From Ligilactobacillus animalis KCTC 3501 = DSM 20602 (GTDB lineage: Bacteria; Bacillota; Bacilli; Lactobacillales; Lactobacillaceae): a stretch of 64,000 bases of DNA. Below the pieces are notes generated by a model, which had not been told where the DNA came from, did not search any database, and saw nothing but the letters and a program-made list of their open reading frames with translations. Numbering within the stretch: position 1 is the stretch's first letter; the number at the start of each line of letters is the position of its first letter. A program made the position numbers and the translations under genes. The stretch lies in the NCBI RefSeq assembly GCF_001434535.1, contig NZ_AYYW01000003.1, positions 1-64,000 on the forward strand, written 5' to 3'. Shown one piece after another: positions 32,188 through 41,576 of this stretch.

Positions 32188-32696
32188 ATGAGAGAAACAC
32201 GGGAAATGATCATCAATGCTGTTATGCGTTTGGCTCTGCAAAACAAGCAGCGATCACACTTGACTTTAACTGAGATCGCAAACGAAGCTAGCATCTCACG
32301 CCAAGCCATTTATCAAAAGCATTTTAATAGTGTTGATGAGATCTTTGACTACATCCATGCAACTATCGACGAACAGATACTGCAAGTATTCCAACAAAAA
32401 GTCCTCTGCTTGCCTCCAACTGAACTCTATCACGGGATCGCTGTACATATTTTGCCACTGATCTACCACCAGCGCGAGTGGCTTAGAGTCCTTTACAGCA
32501 CTAACATTGATCTAAAATGGCGGCACTACTTATATGAGAGGCCAGTGTCACCTCGGAATATCTGACAACACATCCGCCTCTAAATACTCCCTTTTCACAA
32601 ACTATGACCGTCAAACTTTTGACCGACCACTTGATCACGGTCATCTCGATCTGGTTAAGCGATGAGATCCCGCTCCATCCGTCCAAATTTTCACCG
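32188..32696 (+). pseudogene. TetR/AcrR-family regulator, frameshifted and 3'-truncated
   Basis: The N-terminal DNA-binding domain is intact: LTEIANEASISRQAIYQKHF is a clear helix-turn-helix, from ATG 32188 with GGAAAGGA. After LKWRHYLYE the frame shifts at GAGAGGCC (about 32535-32542), giving a stop at 32565. The true continuation, with SVTSEYLTTHP and KLLTDHLITVISIWLSDEI, reads on in another frame to about 32696. There it runs straight into the truncated telA on the opposite strand. A two-base AG duplication or one-base loss explains the shift. Confidence 0.75.
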
Positions 32697-33527
32697 ATGT
32701 TCTTGGATCTTAGCTTCATCTTGCGTCGGATCTTTTTTAGCTTCTTGTAGCTCAGGGATGATCTTAGTCACAAGCTCTTCTTCATAAATTTCCAAACCTG
32801 CGATCAAGATATTAGTAACTCTGAATAAGTTCAAATTTTCGGTATAGACGGCATCTAATTGCTTATTATCTTCGACTAAGATCTGTTGATCGACACCGAG
32901 TTTATTTTTCAAAGCATCGATCCGATCAGAAGTAGCTTTAAAGATATCTTGTTTCTTTTCTGGAACTAATTTGCTTGGCTTTTTCTTGAATAAGCCAAAG
33001 AAACCTCCCCGATCTTCTTGTTGTGTTTCTTCACGTTCGACTTGATCAGCAACTTCTTGTAAGTTGATGCTCTTGATCACATTAGCCAACATATTCAGAT
33101 CGGCACTGACAGATTTACGATTGCTATCATCAAGACCTTTTTCCATATATTTCTTGGAAAAGGCATCAATACTATCAGCGGCTTTTTGACCGTAATTCGT
33201 CAATGTGATCCGTTCTGCATAGTTGAGCTGTTTAGATTGCTTTTCAGCCAATTTTTGATCATTTGCATCTAGCTTGTTGTAGAGCGTTTTTTCAACTTTA
33301 GGTGCCTCTGTTTGTGCCGGTACATTGGCAGTATCATTGCCCAATAATCCCGATACGTCATTACCCGCTGATGGCGCTGGGGCATTTGTCGTGACAGGTT
33401 TAGCGACCACACTTGCTACTTCATCTGCACTTTTGGCGACTTGCTTGGTTTGCTCTTTAGTCTGACCGTATAATTCACTCATTAAATCGTCGCCTTGACT
33501 AACATCTAATAAATCTTCAACACTCAT
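32691..33527 (-). pseudogene. telA: TelA-family toxic anion resistance protein, C-terminally truncated
   Basis: 278 residues remain. After a low-complexity N-terminus (about 1-90) comes the TelA core with LNYAERITLTNYGQKAADSI, FFGLFKKKPSKLVPEK and YTENLNLFRVTNILIAGLEI. Family members run to roughly 370-400 residues; the protein stops after AKIQEHR, so about the last 110 residues are missing. The frame ends where tetR sequence begins, indicating a deletion between convergent genes. The start (ATG with GGAGGG) is good, so a shortened protein may still be made. Confidence 0.75.
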
Positions 33528-33641
33528 TTGAGGACCCTCCTATATATGTAAAATCGTTTTAGGTCCATTATATTTAAAAACAAATTCATTTGATATTGTA
33601 CATATACACGACTAATTCCATGTATTTTTCCTTGCAAAAAC

Positions 33642-33680
33642 GCAAATAAAAAAGTACCAGCAAATTTTTTGCTGATACTT
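33642..33680 (-). terminator. Terminator of the MORN-OatA unit
   Basis: AGTATCAGCAAA and TTTGCTGGTACT pair with one mismatch, followed by TTTTTTATTT on the minus strand, just after the oatA stop. Confidence 0.85.
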
Positions 33681-33686
33681 AAATGG

Positions 33687-35507
33687 TTATTTCTTAACTG
33701 GTGTCTTTTCAGCCCGTTTGAGTGCATCTTGGATACAATCAAGATACAACTTGCTGGCATCTTCACGTCCACCAAAGTGTGTCCCATCAGTGCCTTCAAA
33801 GACTTCTTGGTGTGCTCGGGCAACTTGATCCCAGTCGCCGATCGTGATGAACTTGTATTTGCTTGGTAAAGTCCGTTCCCACACACCCAACTTATATGAG
33901 TTATACGAAGAATCGGCATGGCCATCATGCGGGGTGATGAAGATCAAATGATGCCCTGGTTTCAAGTCATTGATCACCTTTTGAGTTTGTTCTTGATAAT
34001 CATCTAACGAGTTGGTCCCGATACAGATCACCACGTTTTTACGCAATTGCCCACTATTTTGTAGATTCATCAAAACATCATAAGCTAGATTCATCGTGCG
34101 GTTACCTTCTGCGTCGATATCGACGTCTGTCATGTGTTCCAACAGATAACTGCGACTGCCAAGCGTCACACTATCGCCGATGATCGTCGTTCCAGCTGGG
34201 ATACCCGTATTTTGATCGGCCGCTACTGGCGTCTCATTTTTAGGCGCAGTCGCTTTGGCGTACGCCATATCGAGCTTACCGACATCTTGTTGGATCCCAC
34301 CTAACATCAAGTTTTCTTCCAACGAAGAGATCGTCGGTGCTTGTAAGCAGAGGAACACCCCAAAGCCAATCGCTAGTGTCATAAAACCACCTAAAGGAGC
34401 TACGATCTGTTTGAAATTGACTTCACGCCCAGCCAATGAGACCGATTTACCACGGAGAAGCGGTTCTAAGAAGTAATACGAGAAGCTCGCAAAAATGACC
34501 GATAAGATCGTCGTCAAAAGCGCGGCGATCCCGTTACTGAATTGCTTGGGTAAGATGACAAACAACGGCCAGTGGAACAGATAAACACTATAGCTGATAT
34601 CTGCGAGGTAGACAAAGATCTGAGGCTCTTTTACATCCGGCGTCTTGCGGTGTAAGATATTCGCCCCAAAGATCGCACCCGCGGCAAAGAGACTCGCTAA
34701 AATAAAGCCAAACATGTAAGTCTCACGGCGATCAAAGCGCAGGAAGTAAGCCAAGATGAATAATAGTGCTAAATTTATCATCATAAAGGCTAAAGCTTTA
34801 TTTTTAGTCCAATGTTTCTCAACACTTGCACTGAAAGCTGGCATCAGATCTTGGATCCCCGCGATCGACCCTAACACGCTCCCGATGAAAAATGGGAAGA
34901 TGTGAGTCACACTGGAGAAGTAGATCGGTGAAAATTCACTCAAGCCTTGGGCTCCTAGATACATTGCGGTCGCACTTCCTACGGCAAGCAAAGCTGAGCC
35001 AGCTAGTACCCGCAACCGGAATTGCTTGACCGACGTTGAGACTTTAGTCAATAAGTAAAGTAAAAAGCCCCAGATCAAGTAGAATTGAACTTCGATCGCT
35101 AATGACCACGTATGGACGAACAAATGCGGAATAAAGCGCGATTCATACGTTCCACCCGTGTTGATCTCAAAGATGTTGGTCACAAATCCGACCGCTGATG
35201 TGATCTGGCGTGTCAGGTCAGTGATGTAATCTTTACCGACCAATAAAGTGAACGGTAAAACGATACAGATCATCAAGCCCAGGGGAGGCAAGATCCGCAT
35301 CACGCGCCGATAATAGAAGTCCCGCAACCTAAATTTTTGCGAACGACTGAACTCATCGATGATCAAGGCGGTGATCAGATAGCCTGAGAACGTAAAGAAG
35401 ATATCGACCCCGATAAAACCACCGGTATAGCGCATTTGAAAGAAGTGATATAAGAGCACACAGATCAGACCCGTGATCCGGATCAAACTAAACCATTTGA
35501 TTCTCAT
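33687..35507 (-). CDS. oatA: Peptidoglycan O-acetyltransferase (OatA-like)
   Basis: 606-residue membrane acyltransferase. An acyltransferase-3 domain with about eleven membrane segments (1-400) opens with LICVLLYHFFQMRYTGGFIG and carries RRVMRILPP and HTWSLAIEVQFYL. The extracellular SGNH esterase-type domain (about 445-600) has GDSVTLGSR, GTNSLDD and the catalytic DGTHFGG. OatA acetylates MurNAc and confers lysozyme resistance in Gram-positives. Its ATG overlaps the stop of the upstream MORN gene by four bases (ATGA), so translation is coupled. Confidence 0.85.
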   Translation of the reverse strand: MRIKWFSLIRITGLICVLLYHFFQMRYTGGFIGVDIFFTFSGYLITALIIDEFSRSQKFRLRDFYYRRVMRILPPLGLMICIVLPFTLLVGKDYITDLTRQITSAVGFVTNIFEINTGGTYESRFIPHLFVHTWSLAIEVQFYLIWGFLLYLLTKVSTSVKQFRLRVLAGSALLAVGSATAMYLGAQGLSEFSPIYFSSVTHIFPFFIGSVLGSIAGIQDLMPAFSASVEKHWTKNKALAFMMINLALLFILAYFLRFDRRETYMFGFILASLFAAGAIFGANILHRKTPDVKEPQIFVYLADISYSVYLFHWPLFVILPKQFSNGIAALLTTILSVIFASFSYYFLEPLLRGKSVSLAGREVNFKQIVAPLGGFMTLAIGFGVFLCLQAPTISSLEENLMLGGIQQDVGKLDMAYAKATAPKNETPVAADQNTGIPAGTTIIGDSVTLGSRSYLLEHMTDVDIDAEGNRTMNLAYDVLMNLQNSGQLRKNVVICIGTNSLDDYQEQTQKVINDLKPGHHLIFITPHDGHADSSYNSYKLGVWERTLPSKYKFITIGDWDQVARAHQEVFEGTDGTHFGGREDASKLYLDCIQDALKRAEKTPVKK

Positions 35508-35875
35508 TTGTCTTTGTACTCTCCTTTGACATAGTTACCGGCTTGGATGACGTGGTCTTTATCCTGCAATTTGCCCGCGCCATTTGCGACACCCTTATGG
35601 AAGATCCCCGTAAAGGTCCAGCCGTTATGTGACTTGAAAGTACCCCGGCCTTCGAAATGCCCGTCTTTGAAGCCACCGGTATAAACATCGCCGTTTTTGA
35701 ACTTGAGCGTACCTTTGACGGGTTTACCCTCATTTGTCGTACCTGTATATGTGCTGCCATCTTGGAAAGTCAACGTGGTCTTCTTTTCACCTGCGTTGCT
35801 GAAAAAAGTTATCAGCACACAGACCACGATCAAGATCCCTGAGGCTAGCAAGATAATATTTTTTCTACCCCACAT
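35504..35875 (-). CDS. Membrane-anchored MORN-repeat protein
   Basis: 123 residues: an N-terminal membrane anchor (about 6-25) and four MORN-like repeats, seen as FQDGSTYTGTTNEG, FKNGDVYTGGFKDGHFEGRG, FKSHNGWTFTGIFHKG and a degenerate last one. MORN repeats are beta-hairpins that can bind lipids or proteins. The four-base overlap with oatA suggests a partner role in cell-wall acetylation (inference). No transporter or other acetylation gene is adjacent. Confidence 0.7.
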   Translation of the reverse strand: MWGRKNIILLASGILIVVCVLITFFSNAGEKKTTLTFQDGSTYTGTTNEGKPVKGTLKFKNGDVYTGGFKDGHFEGRGTFKSHNGWTFTGIFHKGVANGAGKLQDKDHVIQAGNYVKGEYKDK

Positions 35876-35971
35876 AGCTAAAATGTTTTTCCTTTCTTTC
35901 TAATCAATTTATTATAATAACATATTTTACGCTACATAATAAACAGAAAACTACGCAGAAAGTGATAAAAA

Positions 35972-36013
35972 TAAAAAATCTATATCCAACTCCTTAAAGA
36001 ATGGGATATAGAT
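35972..36013 (-). terminator. Terminator after the 60-residue gene
   Basis: ATCTATATCC and GGATATAGAT form a stem across a 16-base loop, followed by TTTTTTATTTTT on the minus strand. Confidence 0.85.
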
Positions 36014-36046
36014 CTTTAGATGTTATAGTTCGCCACGGCGTCTCAA

Positions 36047-36229
36047 TTATGCAACTACCTTATCGTAGCCATATTGTTGTGGAATACCTTTAGCTTCCAT
36101 ATTTTTCTTATGACGCTTTAATTCAGCAGTTGACATCGAACGTAAATTTTGATCGAATTTCTTTTCAGTTTTCACTGCTTCATCTTCGGCCCATTTTTTT
36201 GCTGCTCCTAAAAAATCCATCAATCCCAT
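36047..36229 (-). CDS. Small charged protein, unknown
   Basis: 60 residues, MGLMDFLGAAKKWAEDEAVK at the start, helical and charged, with no membrane segment. GGAGG precedes the ATG by seven bases. It follows the 28-residue gene by 59 bases and should share its promoter, one of the three palindromic promoters of the cluster. Not recognised; one possible role is a small adaptor or peripheral membrane protein. Confidence 0.65.
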   Translation of the reverse strand: MGLMDFLGAAKKWAEDEAVKTEKKFDQNLRSMSTAELKRHKKNMEAKGIPQQYGYDKVVA

Positions 36230-36288
36230 AATAATACCTCCACTGTATCAATTTATAATGTTTTTCCCTTAGTATCTCATCAACAACA

Positions 36289-36375
36289 TTAATTAACTTC
36301 ATCTTCATCAACGAGTGCCTTCAAAAGTTCTATAGCATCTACTACCTCATTAAAAATATCGCACAAACTAGACAT
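36289..36375 (-). CDS. 28-residue acidic peptide, unknown
   Basis: Reads MSSLCDIFNEVVDAIELLKA followed by LVDEDEVN. It has a strong GAGGAG eight bases before the ATG and is the first gene after the palindromic promoter at 36423-36453, which argues for real translation. An amphipathic helix is plausible. No family recognised. Confidence 0.55.
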   Translation of the reverse strand: MSSLCDIFNEVVDAIELLKALVDEDEVN

Positions 36376-36422
36376 ACGCTCATCTCCTCGTAAAAATTCT
36401 TGCTGACTTACTTTATGAATAT

Positions 36423-36453
36423 ATTATCCCGCATCACATAGACATATATTGTC
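36423..36453 (-). promoter_or_regulatory. Shared palindromic promoter, copy 1
   Basis: Minus strand: palindrome GACAATATATGTC (36441-36453) followed by TAT, nine more bases and the -10 box GATAAT (36423-36428). There is no normal -35 box at 17 bases, so an activator bound to the palindrome is likely. Drives the 28- and 60-residue genes. Confidence 0.65.
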
Positions 36454-36461
36454 ACACAGCA

Positions 36462-36491
36462 AAAAAGCATCCAAGATTTTGGACGCTTTTT
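36462..36491 (-). terminator. Terminator of the GTPase operon
   Basis: AAAAAGCGTCCA and TGGATGCTTTTT pair (one G-T) around a short loop, followed by T. It lies 74 bases after the stop of the 281-residue gene. Confidence 0.85.
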
Positions 36492-36564
36492 GCATATGTT
36501 GCTCTAGTATATTACTGTAGTAGCTTTTGCTGACATAAATTCCATTAAGCTTGATAAAACTGTG

Positions 36565-37410
36565 TTATTTTTGTCCAACCGTTTTATTCAACATCTTAGC
36601 AGCTGAAAATACATTATTGACAATTGCAACAATTCTATCCTGTTCTGTCTCGCTTAATTCATTAAAATTTCGATTAAATCGCTCAACTCTTAATCTTGCA
36701 CTGTTCATTTCAGAAGTAAATTTAGAGGTTTGCCTACGTAGAATTCTAATTTCTTCTGCTGTTCCTTCAAGTATTTTAGACTGCGCCTCTATTTTTTTAG
36801 TTGCTTCATTAGCTTGGGCAATAGCTTTTTTATTTTTACCATTAGCCATTAATGAACCACCAACAATTCCTGCAGCTGCTATTCCCCAACCAACAGGACC
36901 TGCAAGGCCTAATATGGTACTTCCAAGAGCTGTGCCGCCACCACCAGCTGCTAAAGTTCCACCACCTAGCCAAGCAAGTGCTGCATTCCTTGCTGCCACC
37001 CCAGATAATGCCGAGATAGCTGTTCCAGTGGAGGCAGTTCCAAATGTTGTTGCAATTGACATTGCAACTGAGGGTCCCAAAGCTGCTACTCCACCACCAA
37101 TAGCTACAGCCGATACTGCTCCACCGTAAACTTTCTCCAACTCATCTGCTTGAACTTCAGCTTCACTTATCAAGTCTTCATATCGATCGTATTCGATTTT
37201 CACCTTTTTTAGCGTCACATTTAGTTCTGTAGGCTTTTCTCTAAATGAATTGATCAAATCCCACATTGTAAATACCGATTTCTTTAGTCTGTCCCTTTCA
37301 CGATACAAATGTTCACTACTACGAATAACATTTTTCTGATGTCTTTCCATCTGCTTATATTCTTTATTCATTCTTTCAACAGCAGCCTCACGTTCTTCAC
37401 CATGGAACAT
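36565..37410 (-). CDS. Coiled-coil protein with Gly/Ala-rich hydrophobic core
   Basis: 281 residues. An N-terminal coiled coil (about 1-90), a long Gly/Ala-rich hydrophobic region (about 95-190, with TFGTASTGTAISALSG, ALAWLGGGTLAAGGGG and GLAGPVGWGIAAAGIV) and a C-terminal coiled coil (about 190-280). The layout suggests membrane insertion or pore formation flanked by helices. I know similar glycine-rich cores from uncharacterised bacterial proteins. It is the last gene of the five-gene GTPase operon, 13 bases after the preceding gene; ATG with AAGGAG. Confidence 0.7.
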   Translation of the reverse strand: MFHGEEREAAVERMNKEYKQMERHQKNVIRSSEHLYRERDRLKKSVFTMWDLINSFREKPTELNVTLKKVKIEYDRYEDLISEAEVQADELEKVYGGAVSAVAIGGGVAALGPSVAMSIATTFGTASTGTAISALSGVAARNAALAWLGGGTLAAGGGGTALGSTILGLAGPVGWGIAAAGIVGGSLMANGKNKKAIAQANEATKKIEAQSKILEGTAEEIRILRRQTSKFTSEMNSARLRVERFNRNFNELSETEQDRIVAIVNNVFSAAKMLNKTVGQK

Positions 37411-37423
37411 AGAAAATCACTCC

Positions 37424-38740
37424 TTAATTATTGAAAAAATTATAAATATCTTCCTTTGAGCTCAAATAATTTGTGACATTATTCAACTTTGCAAACTCTA
37501 CACTACTTTCAAATTGACTTTTCGCAGACTGATTCCAATTAGTTGCATTTTCTTGAAGATTTGCATATACTTCATATTCTTTCAACATCTCTTTCATTAT
37601 TTGAGAATATTTACTATCAATATAGCGTAGTTGAGTCTGTAATTGAATTTCCAAATCTTCAACACTGTGTGTCATACCAAAAACCACTTGATTCCAAATT
37701 TTATCAATATTTTTTATATCATCTTTAAATTCATCTGATTGGATAAGACGCTTAATTGTAGCTATTAACCCACCAAAATCAAGCTCACGAATAGCATTCG
37801 GTAAATCAAATTGTGCTTTCATTAATGAGCGTATTAAATCTTGTGATGTAGAAATCCCATTAGCTACTGCAATTACTTTGTCAGTTTTCCGCTTAACAAT
37901 TTCAGCAGATACAGGTGAATTTCGATATCTCAAAAATCTATAGATAATACTACTAATTGTATTTATAAACTCGGCTAATCCATACTGGACTCCGATATTA
38001 GCAATCCACATAGCATCAAAATGGTTTTCTAACAACCAACTATTGACACTAGCCGAAGTAACTTCTCCAATATTAGGTAGCAATGATAGACCAGGAATAG
38101 GCAACCCTTGTTGTGTGCCCACATCAGAAGCTAAATGTAACAAATGCTTCACTACCGCTGCTGGCAAAATCATAGCGTCATTTTTTACATACTCAATGCT
38201 AGTAGCAGTGGCTGTCGTAAATGTAGTAGGTTCACCTATTTGATACCCCGAATCTGCCCGTCCATAATCTGTAGGGACAACATTTGAGGTCTTCAAAGAA
38301 ATAAGCGCATCTTCATCACTAAAAGTTATCGTTTCACTCATTAAATTTATTGGACCAACCAACAAACCAACTAGCGGATCATGTGCTAATGTTTTGTAGC
38401 GATGATTCATTCCAGACAGTCCAGTCTTAGTAATTTTAGTTGACGATCGAGCTATTGCATCGTAACTTGTTGGACCAAGTATCCACTCACCATAATTTTT
38501 ATTTTTAATTACATTTTCAACAACTGAGTTATGCTTTACTAAATTAGCTGATTCTTGATCATTTAGTCTACGCATATTCAAAATCTTTTTTCGTGAAAGA
38601 TATTGGCGCAAAATCTGTAATCCAGCTATTAATGCCACAAAATCTAGGTCTTTACGCGTTAATTCTAATTCTTGCGAATCATTTACTCGTTTAACAAGTT
38701 TCTTTACATCTTCACCATGCGGAAGATTCAATTCACTCAT
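37424..38740 (-). CDS. Cluster protein with NH-x6-H and HLASD motifs, paralogue A
   Basis: 438 residues, family not recognised. A central region has NHRYKTLAHDPLVGLLVG (H113, H120) and, about 80 residues later, HLLHLASDVGTQQGLPIPG (H199, H202, D206). Spaced His/Asp of this kind could bind a metal; the pattern loosely recalls YdjM/DUF457 membrane hydrolases (weak). Hydrophobic segments surround the motifs; the C-terminal 100 residues look helical. The 487-residue protein at 42936-44399 shares the same motif order. Fourth gene of the GTPase operon. Confidence 0.65.
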   Translation of the reverse strand: MSELNLPHGEDVKKLVKRVNDSQELELTRKDLDFVALIAGLQILRQYLSRKKILNMRRLNDQESANLVKHNSVVENVIKNKNYGEWILGPTSYDAIARSSTKITKTGLSGMNHRYKTLAHDPLVGLLVGPINLMSETITFSDEDALISLKTSNVVPTDYGRADSGYQIGEPTTFTTATATSIEYVKNDAMILPAAVVKHLLHLASDVGTQQGLPIPGLSLLPNIGEVTSASVNSWLLENHFDAMWIANIGVQYGLAEFINTISSIIYRFLRYRNSPVSAEIVKRKTDKVIAVANGISTSQDLIRSLMKAQFDLPNAIRELDFGGLIATIKRLIQSDEFKDDIKNIDKIWNQVVFGMTHSVEDLEIQLQTQLRYIDSKYSQIMKEMLKEYEVYANLQENATNWNQSAKSQFESSVEFAKLNNVTNYLSSKEDIYNFFNN

Positions 38741-38751
38741 GACACCATCCC

Positions 38752-39288
38752 TTATTCTTTCGAGTTATCAACCAAAGCAATTGCTACTCCAGCAATAGTT
38801 ACGCATGCTCCGCTAATAGTTAAAGCAGTATGTGCTGTGGCTAATCCAGCGGCTGTCGTAATTGCCCCAGCCACTGCTGTTACGGTTCCTGCAATTTTTT
38901 GAGTATCTTGTTTACTATTTTCTTTATGCCTGACTCCTCTACTACTGGGATTTTTTTGACTTTTGGTGTTTTTCTTATTCACTGTCTCCTCACCTTTTTT
39001 CACAGTGGGGGCAAGTTGATGTAAAAAGTCGATTCTTTCTTGCGAAAAATTAAATGTTAAATCAGCCAAAACATCATACAAATATTTTTCTGTCCATTCA
39101 TCTTCACTTTTGAAAGTTTCACCATCATGCTCTTCAATCAGATTAGGAATTTTTCCCATAGCAAATTGAAGTTTTTCATCAAAAAGCTTTAATGTTGGAT
39201 CAAGTAATATTGAATCTTTCATACTTACAACCACTTTTGTCCGATTCCCACTCTTCACACTTTCCTTAAAAAAATTGTCTATAGCCAT
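38752..39288 (-). CDS. Cluster protein with C-terminal membrane hairpin
   Basis: 178 residues: a soluble acidic N-terminal domain (1-95), a Lys/Asn/Ser-rich linker (about 96-130) and a C-terminal hydrophobic hairpin (about 131-173). ATG 39288 follows GGAGGA. It lies between the dynamin-like GTPase and paralogue A with gaps of 13 and 11 bases. Not recognised; a membrane-anchored partner of the GTPases is a reasonable guess. Confidence 0.6.
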   Translation of the reverse strand: MAIDNFFKESVKSGNRTKVVVSMKDSILLDPTLKLFDEKLQFAMGKIPNLIEEHDGETFKSEDEWTEKYLYDVLADLTFNFSQERIDFLHQLAPTVKKGEETVNKKNTKSQKNPSSRGVRHKENSKQDTQKIAGTVTAVAGAITTAAGLATAHTALTISGACVTIAGVAIALVDNSKE

Positions 39289-39301
39289 CAGTCTATCCTC
39301 C

Positions 39302-41566
39302 CTATATACTTAAAACATTGTTCAACTTCGCCTCAAGATTTGCTAGCCATTCTAATGTTTGACGATTTTTTTCAATTTCGGCTTCAGATAAATCTTTTTG
39401 CGATTTAACATTTTCTAAGCTCTTCATTTCCTCTTGCATCATAGATGTCAACCGTTCAAATTCGTGTTCGAAGAATTTTCTAGTCTTAACTTCCTGTGTT
39501 TCAGCATATGCAGTTATCTGCGGCACATAATCTACTAACATTGGTTGAACCCCACTAAACATATTGACAAAATCTTTTTTCTCAACAAAATCTTTTTCTG
39601 GTGTATCTTCTACGTATTTATCACCTTTAAACCATGTAAATGGGTTATACCATTTCTTTTGACTTTCAAAATGGTATTCAGCTTCACGATGTTGTACATT
39701 CATTTGTTCAATATTTCCAACACTCGATTCTATATCGGCATGAATAAATTCTATAGGACTTCCTAATTCCATATCCATGTCCGATTCATCCAAGATTGAG
39801 TTGATTCTGCTTTTATATTCATCAATCAAATCCTGTGTTTGTTCATTAATACAGAATTCTACCAATTCATTTAACTCAACTTCAACACGTTGTCTAATAT
39901 CTTCTACTTCTTGGACTAAACTTTCATATTCCGTTTTAGCTTCATATTCTTCAATTTCATCTTGCAGATTATCAACTTGCTCATTAAAATCAGCTATCGC
40001 TTGCTTAATTGATTTGTTAGCTTCTTTTTCAACTAACTTAGAATAGCTAATTTTATCAATTTTACTTTGCAATTCTTTACCATTTTTTGCACTTTCAAGT
40101 TTTGAGTTAATTTCAGCAGCTTTAGCTCGAAGTTTATTTCCCAATTCCTCATTTTCACTAATCTTATTCTCTAACGAACGTTTAATATTTGCTTTTTTCA
40201 AGCTGGCTTCAAATGTTGCAACAATATTTGAAATTTTTGCTGGAATAGCATACTTTTCTACATATAATCTAATTGCTGACTCAATTGTAGGAACACCACT
40301 ATAAATTAATGCCTGTTCTTTTTTATCCTTCTCTTCAATTGCTTTGGCTAATTTGCTATCTATTTCTCTCTTAATAGATGGAATTTGTGGAGCATACTGT
40401 TCGAAATGATGATCTTCCCGCTTAATAGCTCGTCTAATCTTTACAAATAACTCAGCTTCTTCATCGTCATCTATGTCCAAATCATCGACTGATTTCCCCT
40501 TTAAGATAGTTCTTAATTGCAGCGCATTCAATGCGCTTGCCGCATAAATATTTGGATTCTCAATTCCGATATCATCCTCTAAGTAGCTCCGCACATTAGC
40601 TAAAGTTTTAGAAACATCTTCTGTTTTAGCTTTTAAAGCGTCTAATTTATTGACAACAAAAATAAATCTATCCCTGGACTGTTTGCCTCCTACACTCATA
40701 GTATCCTTAACTCTAGTCAAAAAATTTTTATCATCTTTTATACCCAATTGTGTAGCATTTAAAATGTACAATACTAATGTCTTTGAAGATTTCCCTAACA
40801 TTTTCCATGTTGTCTTTTTATGCTCTTCTTTTCGAGCATTATTTGGTCCAGGCGTATCAATTAATATTAAATTAGAATCATTCTCTTTCGACCCAATAAA
40901 TGGAATATCCCCTTCCATGTTAATGGTTGCTACGTTCTCATCACTATTCCACTCTGTTGTTTCTTTAATGGTAACATTATCACTTTCGGCAATCTTCATA
41001 TTTTGCTTATCAAAAACAGTTGCCTTAAAATTATATAAGTCGTCATTATCCTTAATATTAGTAATAATTGCAGTACATGGTTCTTGAGAAGATGGCATAA
41101 TTTCATCTCCTAATAGAGAATTAATAAGTGTTGATTTGCCAGCACTCATTGTAGCAATTACATTTATTGGAAACTCATCACTTTTAGCTTTTTCAAAGGC
41201 ATCTGCCAATTCTGGAGTCTTCAAATCCTCCACATCACCTGCTTGGATTTCTTCAAAAATTTCTGTGATTTGACCAATTTTATCAACCACTTCTTCAGTT
41301 GGTGCCTCGTAGTTAATCTCAAAATTAAATTCTGGATTTTTTTTGACATATCGCTCACAAGCTTCAACCACATCTTCATAATCATAATTAGTACCATGGA
41401 ATGTGAACTTAAAATTTTTGTCCTTTCCTTTCGATGTGATATATTCCGGTAGTTCTTCCACCCATTCCTGCAGGTGTTTACCCGCATCAATATCAAAATT
41501 TTTATCATCAATTCTTATATCTGTTTTAACTGTATAAGGATTGTATTTAACATATACTTCACTCAT
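39302..41566 (-). CDS. Dynamin-like GTPase
   Basis: 754 residues. An unusual N-terminal domain (about 1-88) precedes the G domain: P-loop ATMSAGKST (138-146), switch I threonine in CTAIIT (about 165), G3 DTPGPNN (about 237) and G4 NKLD (about 308). After about residue 430 the protein is long helical coiled coil, with a hydrophobic/aromatic patch YNPFTWFKG near 640 that could be a membrane paddle. This is the architecture of bacterial dynamins (e.g. LeoA type), which remodel or protect membranes. Second gene of the operon; ATG with GAGGGA. Confidence 0.85.
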   Translation of the reverse strand: MSEVYVKYNPYTVKTDIRIDDKNFDIDAGKHLQEWVEELPEYITSKGKDKNFKFTFHGTNYDYEDVVEACERYVKKNPEFNFEINYEAPTEEVVDKIGQITEIFEEIQAGDVEDLKTPELADAFEKAKSDEFPINVIATMSAGKSTLINSLLGDEIMPSSQEPCTAIITNIKDNDDLYNFKATVFDKQNMKIAESDNVTIKETTEWNSDENVATINMEGDIPFIGSKENDSNLILIDTPGPNNARKEEHKKTTWKMLGKSSKTLVLYILNATQLGIKDDKNFLTRVKDTMSVGGKQSRDRFIFVVNKLDALKAKTEDVSKTLANVRSYLEDDIGIENPNIYAASALNALQLRTILKGKSVDDLDIDDDEEAELFVKIRRAIKREDHHFEQYAPQIPSIKREIDSKLAKAIEEKDKKEQALIYSGVPTIESAIRLYVEKYAIPAKISNIVATFEASLKKANIKRSLENKISENEELGNKLRAKAAEINSKLESAKNGKELQSKIDKISYSKLVEKEANKSIKQAIADFNEQVDNLQDEIEEYEAKTEYESLVQEVEDIRQRVEVELNELVEFCINEQTQDLIDEYKSRINSILDESDMDMELGSPIEFIHADIESSVGNIEQMNVQHREAEYHFESQKKWYNPFTWFKGDKYVEDTPEKDFVEKKDFVNMFSGVQPMLVDYVPQITAYAETQEVKTRKFFEHEFERLTSMMQEEMKSLENVKSQKDLSEAEIEKNRQTLEWLANLEAKLNNVLSI

Positions 41567-41576
41567 AAAATTCCCT

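Noticed and set aside
33524-33928. A 134-codon minus-strand frame overlapping the end of oatA
   Set aside because: It overlaps the SGNH domain of OatA in another frame, crosses the oatA terminator and overlaps the telA start; no recognisable protein.
36551-37129. A 192-codon plus-strand frame rich in Ala/Pro/Val
   Set aside because: Antisense of the Gly/Ala-rich region of the 281-residue protein, which produces such composition.
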